Shown: positions 59,537 through 64,000 of the stretch, one piece after another | Numbering within the stretch: the stretch's first letter is position 1 | Layout of the letters: every line of letters starts with the position of its first letter | NCBI GenBank assembly: GCA_963579905.1 | Contig: CAUZIZ010000010.1 | Coordinates: forward strand, 1-64,000 | Direction: 5' to 3' | DNA: 64,000 bases | Source: CAUZIZ01 sp963579905 | Lineage (GTDB): Bacteria > Acidobacteriota > UBA6911 > RPQK01 > JAJDTT01 | Translations under genes and position numbers: made by a program | Notes under the pieces: generated by a model | The model's database searches: none | What the model was told of the DNA's origin: nothing | Seen by the model: only the letters and a program-made list of their open reading frames with translations

Positions 59537-60324
59537 GCCCACCCAGGGGGCAGCGCCTCCCGGTAGGCACGGCTTCGGCCCTCGTCCTTGTCCACCGGAG
59601 AGCGGAAACGGTGGCAAGACATGCCCTGCCCACTCTCCTAACCCCATCCAGGAAAGGCTCTTGGAGATTGGAAGGATCAAGATCTCGCCTCGCTGCGTGA
59701 CCGTCAGGGAGCGGGGCCCGACAGGGACCATACCTCCAGGCGCGTCTAAGTTGGAGGGGTGCGCAGAGATGTCAATCAGGGTGTGTCCATTAAGTTGAAA
59801 CGCCGGATCGCGCTCCCTAGTCACGATCCTGTCAACTGGCGAAGGTTGCTTCGCGAGAGCGAAACTCCCCGAGCCATGGAAGCCTGAAGCGCAAGCGAGG
59901 GGTTGGGGAACACCCCGAATCCCTCCGACTTGGCTGCTTGCCGCGCCTCAGGCCCTTCGTCCCCCACTGCGCTGCCCTCCAACCCCTCGCTCGTGCTTCA
60001 GGCTTCCTCAGGTTTAGCATTATTGGGCGACCTGGAGGTACGAGTTCCGGATGAAGTTTCAGCTTAGTTCTGCCCCCGCCGCGCTGCCCCATTCGAGAAA
60101 GAAACCGTGTTCTCCTTCTGAGTTCATCGCCTGGACAGAAGGGTTTCCGGTACCGCTCCTTCGCAGTCCCATCTCTGTCGCGCCAGCCCTGCCGGCAACC
60201 GTCGTTGCAAGGAAGGACAAGGCAAGATGAAGGACCCCCAATTTCCTGCCGCGGTCCTAGTGACCCTCCAACCAATGCTTGTGAATCGCGAAGCCTGAGG
60301 TTAAGCTGACTTCGTTGGTCTAGA
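59537..60324. other. Non-coding gap with a repeat; no convincing gene
   Basis: The gap of 788 bases holds the inverted copy of the long hairpin repeat. A minus-strand frame (59824-59447) reads somewhat protein-like (HTLIDISAHPSNLDAPGG), but overlaps the pseudogene and resembles no family, so I do not call it. The remainder, from 60050, shows nothing recognisable apart from sequence leading into the lactonase gene. Confidence 0.4.
59854..60049 (-). repeat. Long hairpin repeat, copy 2 of 2 (inverted)
   Basis: This is the reverse-complement copy of the element at 20514-20712, at close to 88% identity over about 196 bases. The paired arms ending in GCTTCAGGCTTCC and GAAGCCTGAAGCGC are kept. The inverted orientation relative to copy 1 makes the two a possible substrate for an inversion of about 39 kb. 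Confidence 0.8.
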
Positions 60325-61515
60325 GTGATGGCGATGAAAGAGTTGTGGGCAGCGGGGAAGGCTCGAGGATTGATCGCAGTGATGCTCGCGTGCTTCGCCT
60401 GGGGGACGGCGACAGGGATGGCTAGTAGGGAGAATCTGACAGAGCTTCTGGTTTTTATTGGCACCTACACCAGAGGGGAAAGCAAAGGAATATATATCTA
60501 CAAGATGGATCTGAATTCTGGGGCACTCACACCTGTTGGTGTGACCGACTCCGGTCCCAATCCATCCTTTCTGGCCGTGCATCCAAACCACCGGTTCCTC
60601 TACGCCGTCAACGAGATCGCTGAGTATGAGGGAAAGAAGACCGGTTCGATTACCGCTTTTTCTCTCGATCCAACCACCGGAGTTCTGGATTTTCTCAATC
60701 GTCAAAGCTCATCCGGGGCGATTCCCTGTCACCTGGTTGTCGACGCTGCGGGCAAGAACGTCCTGCTTGCCAACTACGTTGGCGGTAATGTTTCGGTGCT
60801 GCCCATCCAGAATGGAGGAAGATTGGGAAGGGCCACCAGCGTCAGGCAGCACGAGGGTTCCAGTATTCACCCCTCTCGCCAGACGGGCCCACGCGCGCAC
60901 AGTATCAATCTAGACCAGGCCAATCGGTTTGCAGTTGCTGCCGACTTGGGAATCGATAGAGTTCTGGTGTATCGATTTGATGGGGCGTCGGGAGAGCTTA
61001 CTCCCAATGACCCACCTTCGGTGTCGGTCAAACCGGGGGCTGGGCCGCGGCACTTTGCCTTTCACCCGAGTCAGCCCTACGCCTACGTTATCAACGAGCT
61101 CGATTCAACCATTACTGCCTTCACCTATGATTCGAAGTTGGGTGCGCTCGAATCAATGCAAACCCTCTCTACCCTTCCGGAGGGCTTCGAAGGGGTCACG
61201 CACACAGCCGAGGTGCAAGTGCATCCCTCGGGAAGGTTTGTCTACGGATCCAATCGGGGCCACGACAGCATAGCCATGTTCAGGGTCGACGCTACGAGCG
61301 GCAGGCTTTCCCCAATAGGGCACGAACCCACGGGCGGCAAGACTCCCCGCAATTTTGGCATCGATCCTAGCGGCCGCTATCTGATCGCAGCCAATCAGGA
61401 CTCCGACACGCTGGTTGTTTTCCGAATCGACCCAGAAGCCGGCAGCCTTCAGTCTACCGGGATAGTCGTCGATGTCCCGGCTCCTGTGTGCGTCAAGATG
61501 ATTCCTCGACAATAG
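60325..61515 (+). CDS. Lactonase, seven-bladed beta-propeller (6-phosphogluconolactonase-like)
   Basis: A 396-residue member of the lactonase/YbhE (Pgl) family. An N-terminal hydrophobic segment (LIAVMLACFAWGTATGMAS) suggests export. The repeated blade pattern follows (FIGTYTRGESKGIYIY, FLAVHPNHRFLYAVNE, PRHFAFHPSQPYAYVINELD, NFGIDPSGRYLIAANQDSD). The cytosolic enzyme hydrolyses 6-phosphogluconolactone in the pentose phosphate pathway. A secreted version more likely acts on another lactone or sugar derivative; the substrate is unknown. Start options are GTG, ATG or a second ATG within ten bases. A dispersed repeat follows 89 bases after the stop. Confidence 0.87.
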   Translation: MMAMKELWAAGKARGLIAVMLACFAWGTATGMASRENLTELLVFIGTYTRGESKGIYIYKMDLNSGALTPVGVTDSGPNPSFLAVHPNHRFLYAVNEIAEYEGKKTGSITAFSLDPTTGVLDFLNRQSSSGAIPCHLVVDAAGKNVLLANYVGGNVSVLPIQNGGRLGRATSVRQHEGSSIHPSRQTGPRAHSINLDQANRFAVAADLGIDRVLVYRFDGASGELTPNDPPSVSVKPGAGPRHFAFHPSQPYAYVINELDSTITAFTYDSKLGALESMQTLSTLPEGFEGVTHTAEVQVHPSGRFVYGSNRGHDSIAMFRVDATSGRLSPIGHEPTGGKTPRNFGIDPSGRYLIAANQDSDTLVVFRIDPEAGSLQSTGIVVDVPAPVCVKMIPRQ

Positions 61516-61603
61516 TCCGAATGCTGAGCTGGAACTTTAAGAAGAGGTCGCACGTCTCCTGTCCTCCGAAGGTGCCGCCAACGGGTGAACTACCAGCGTT
61601 ACG

Positions 61604-61681
61604 AAGCCAAGTCCGACAGAGCCGCGAATGACTTGAGCCGTTAGCAACATGAGGCCAGGTTGCGAGGAGAGAGCCGGGCAA
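61604..61681 (+). repeat. Dispersed repeat, copy 2 of 2
   Basis: Matches 20351-20428 in the same orientation over 78 bases at roughly 88% identity (AAGCCAAGTCCGACAGAGCC at the left end). It lies in the 298-base gap between the lactonase and the DUF2911-like gene. No inverted ends or open frame. Confidence 0.7.
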
Positions 61682-61813
61682 CTCTTCCCCACGCAGTGAC
61701 GCACAAATCCCCAGTAGCCGGGAGTCTCTTTCTCGAAGGCACAGGGAGTTTCTGACGACCGAATTCACTACGATCAAACCCAGGTTCGATAAGCCGGGTA
61801 CACCAGGCCTGTA

Positions 61814-62374
61814 TCAAGGATGGCCGTGGAAGGAGTCCTCCGTGCGATCGGGTGGCGCTACCGATGCTTCGGGGTAGGTCAGGATTCCTTCAAGCAGCAT
61901 CTGGCCAAAGTGGAACGAGATCACTGCATTCCGTGACTTTCCTGGCGCTGGGGTAATGTCGATCTCTATATGGGCTGCGTGCTCCTTGATCATCGAGTAG
62001 GTCGACTCCAGATGGATCAGCTTGCTGCGATCGAACTCAACAGTCTTTAAGAGGCGCCCGGGACTGAGCACCAGGCTCCAGTTGTCATCGGCCCTTCTGA
62101 GCAGGCCCACCGTGTAGGTGCCGGAGGTGACCTTTGCCGATCCCGCCATCACTTCCCCGGTAAGTGTTAGACGGGGTCCCCGAGGACTGACAATGTCTCC
62201 TGTTTTTACCTTCTCCAGATGTGCGTCATTCACCGGGACAGTACGGTAGGACATGATGGCTTCGATGCCGCCAGGAAGGATGGCGATCACCCGCTTGTTG
62301 AAGTGAGGATGTCCTATCAAGCCCGCTGTCGAAAGCAGGACCAGTCCAACGAACACTGCCTTTTTCATGATCAC
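61814..62374 (-). CDS. Secreted DUF2911-like protein
   Basis: A 186-residue protein with a clear signal peptide (MIMKKAVFVGLVLLSTAGLIG). The mature part carries the pattern SGTYTVGLLRRADDNWSLVL and HIEIDITPAPGKSRNAVISF, similar to DUF2911 proteins, which are beta-rich and of unknown function. Members are frequent in Acidobacteriota and Bacteroidota. The assignment rests on pattern memory, so a neighbouring family of the same fold is possible. The start can be the first ATG or the MKK two codons later. It lies between the lactonase (convergent) and the Tat-exported gene (divergent). Confidence 0.65.
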   Translation of the reverse strand: MIMKKAVFVGLVLLSTAGLIGHPHFNKRVIAILPGGIEAIMSYRTVPVNDAHLEKVKTGDIVSPRGPRLTLTGEVMAGSAKVTSGTYTVGLLRRADDNWSLVLSPGRLLKTVEFDRSKLIHLESTYSMIKEHAAHIEIDITPAPGKSRNAVISFHFGQMLLEGILTYPEASVAPPDRTEDSFHGHP

Positions 62375-62520
62375 ACTCCTCGGTTAACTCCCAGTCGCCA
62401 CAAACATCGTCGAATTCCTGGAACGGAACGCGAAGGCTCAGTATGCTTAGACAGGTATTAAAGGGTCAAGCTCGCAACGCAATGAAACATTTTCAGAATT
62501 CTTGTTGAATAGGGGGAATT

Positions 62521-64000
62521 GTGGCACGACGACATCAAAATCAGGAAGATCGAGAGAAGGGAACACTGAATCGGCGACACTTCGTGGCGGCCGCAGCCGC
62601 TGTTGCTGCCACCCGCCTCGCCCCTGCTTCTCCGAAGACCGCCCTGGAACCAACATCCGGGGAGTTGGGTCGATTCTCCTCAAGGACCCCGAGCCGGATC
62701 CTCTACGTGAGCGACCCCTCCAGTATTGCCAGTCGCTACCTTCCCGACCCAACAACTGTCGAGGACCTCCAGGAGTGGGTGGACCGTCTGTCGTCTGCGC
62801 GCGTGGATACTTTTGTCCAGGAAGCGTACACACAAGGCTGGACCACCTACTGGAGGGTAGACGACCTCGAGTACGATGCCAGGCCTCAGCACCGGAGATT
62901 TCTGCCGCTGTTAGAGCAGGGAATCCAGCCCTTGGGAGTCCTTCTGAAGCACTGCCACAAGCGGCAAATGGAGTTCTTGGCAGGAATCCGAATTAATGAC
63001 AACCATGGGCATATCTCCGTCAAACAGGGAGCGGGAGCGGGCTCTAGTTTTCTCGTCAAGAACACTCAGTGGCAGCTCAAGGACGCGCCTCCAGGTCCCT
63101 ACTACGAGCTCAGCACTCCCCTGGATTTCAGCTTTTCTCAGGTACGAGACTACATCTTTGGCGTGGCTTCGCGATTGGTCGATCGATTCCCGGTCGACGG
63201 CCTGGAACTGTGCTTCCGCGACCATCGCTACTTTCCACCGGGTCAGGGACCTGAACGCAAATCCCTCATGACGGAGCTGGTGCGTCGGGTCAGGCAGATG
63301 CTCGATGACGCCGGCCAGAAAAGGGGAAAGAGGCTCCGCCTGGGAGCAAGGGTATTCCAGACACTGGGCGAATGCCGCCAGCTGGGACTAGATCCAGAGA
63401 CCTGGATCTCGAAGGGTTTGATCGACTACGTCTCTCCCAACGACACCATGCACACCGAGCCGAATGCCCGCTATGAAGAGTTCCGTGGGCTTACCCAGAA
63501 GGGAAGTTGTCTTCTCTACCCCGGGATACTCCCTTGGACCAGCCAGCGCATGCGCAGTCGCCAAGGGGGGCAGCCAATGTCACTAGAGCAGCAGCGGGCT
63601 GCCGCTGCCAACATGTATGGAGCCGGGGCCGACGGAATTTCTTTCTACAACCATTTTAACCCCCAATCTTGGGCGCCGTTCTACCCTCAACAGCTGCTCC
63701 AACTCGCTGAGATGCGGGATTCTAAGGCTTTACTGGGGGGAGACCGTCACTACGTCTTTGAGCCAGGTTGGGCTGGCTGCTTGGGGTTCGGAGCAGATCG
63801 GGCTTCCACTGGGGTGGTCAAGGCCGATCGATTGGTTCTCAAGCGGATTCCCGGATCGGCAGGGAGTTATCGTTTCCGCATCTGCGAAAACCTGTCGGAG
63901 GCGCGCGGGGCAACTCTACTCTTTCGGGCCTTTGGAGCGAAGCTGCAGGACCGTCTGGAAGTCAAGATCAATGGTAAGCCCATTTCCGGCAAGATCTTGA
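62521..64000 (+). CDS. Tat-exported glycosidase-like protein (partial, open at right edge)
   Basis: An open frame of 493 codons runs off the right edge. The N-terminus carries a twin-arginine signal (NRRHFVAAAAAVAATRLAPA), so the folded protein is exported. The body looks like a TIM-barrel glycoside-hydrolase-like family (RILYVSDPSSIASRYL, VDTFVQEAYTQGWTTYW, DGLELCFRDHRYF, IDYVSPNDTMHTEPNARYEE, GAGADGISFYNHFN). I cannot name a GH family or the catalytic acids with confidence. The GTG start has AGGGGG four bases upstream. A C-terminal beta-sandwich-like part begins near residue 420 (YVFEPGWAGC). The 3' end is not in the window. Confidence 0.7.
   Translation, partial: MARRHQNQEDREKGTLNRRHFVAAAAAVAATRLAPASPKTALEPTSGELGRFSSRTPSRILYVSDPSSIASRYLPDPTTVEDLQEWVDRLSSARVDTFVQEAYTQGWTTYWRVDDLEYDARPQHRRFLPLLEQGIQPLGVLLKHCHKRQMEFLAGIRINDNHGHISVKQGAGAGSSFLVKNTQWQLKDAPPGPYYELSTPLDFSFSQVRDYIFGVASRLVDRFPVDGLELCFRDHRYFPPGQGPERKSLMTELVRRVRQMLDDAGQKRGKRLRLGARVFQTLGECRQLGLDPETWISKGLIDYVSPNDTMHTEPNARYEEFRGLTQKGSCLLYPGILPWTSQRMRSRQGGQPMSLEQQRAAAANMYGAGADGISFYNHFNPQSWAPFYPQQLLQLAEMRDSKALLGGDRHYVFEPGWAGCLGFGADRASTGVVKADRLVLKRIPGSAGSYRFRICENLSEARGATLLFRAFGAKLQDRLEVKINGKPISGKIL

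Noticed and set aside
59447..59824. 125-codon minus-strand frame
   Set aside because: It reads slightly protein-like but overlaps the TPR pseudogene, matches no family and has no ribosome-binding site.
1..64000. CRISPR array, prophage or complete insertion sequence
   Set aside because: No regularly spaced direct repeats, phage genes or complete transposase were found in the window.

Overview
The window looks like a chromosomal segment of a bacterium of about 57% GC, most likely an Acidobacteriota member. Two secreted VWA proteins of the kind common in that phylum, a complete coenzyme F420 gene set, a SUF-only iron-sulfur cluster and a four-domain ether-lipid-type fusion support this. The phylum call is an inference from gene content and family resemblance. 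Housekeeping genes dominate, and many are packed with 1-20 base overlaps.

Layout. 0-6.3 kb, minus strand: an IS1380-like transposase fragment at the left edge, dnaN, dnaA, a HIT hydrolase, an HU gene and rpsA; the flanks of dnaA carry DnaA-box-like sites. 6.6-14.6 kb, mostly plus: rpmE, prfA, prmC, hinT-like, folE, a VWA protein, rnhB, pcm, with a DUF374 acyltransferase and tyrA on the minus strand. 14.6-20.2 kb, minus: tRNA-Ser(GCU), a 1456-residue reductase/ligase/carrier/acyltransferase fusion, and a broken lipid kinase gene that overlaps it. 20.9-26.5 kb: F420 genes npdG-cofD-cofC-cofE facing cofG-cofH. 26.6-28.4 kb: tRNA-Sec, a PHP protein and pheA. 28.4-37.3 kb: rpmH-rnpA-yidD-yidC-jag-mnmE converging on parB-parA-rsmG-mnmG, with a near-perfect parS just upstream of parA. 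This is the classic origin block, but it lies 25 kb from dnaA and one half is inverted. 38-41.5 kb: a methylmalonyl-CoA mutase large subunit without its partner, then moeA and moaC. 42-45 kb: a signal peptide peptidase A gene interrupted by a stop codon, and a second VWA protein. 45.3-52 kb: sufR-sufB-sufC-sufD-sufS-sufU-sufT under a clear sigma-70-type promoter. 52-57.3 kb: glmS, a flavin-dependent halogenase-like gene and a facing stand-alone amino-acid adenylation enzyme. 57.4-64 kb: a DUF192 protein, a TPR lipoprotein pseudogene with three in-frame stops, a beta-propeller lactonase, a secreted DUF2911-like protein and a Tat-exported glycosidase-like protein that runs off the right edge.

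The most distinctive feature is a population of short non-coding elements with terminal inverted repeats (MITE-like). At least five structural types occur, several with TTA or CTAG duplications, and they sit repeatedly at or within a few bases of stop codons (HU, sppA, sufB, sufT, mutase). Together with three broken genes (sppA, lipid kinase, TPR lipoprotein) and the transposase scrap, they suggest a chromosome that is actively reshaped. Candidates for new biology are the halogenase/adenylation pair, the ElbD-like fusion with its coupled lipid kinase, the stop-codon-hugging elements, and an RNase HII whose GRG motif reads GVG.
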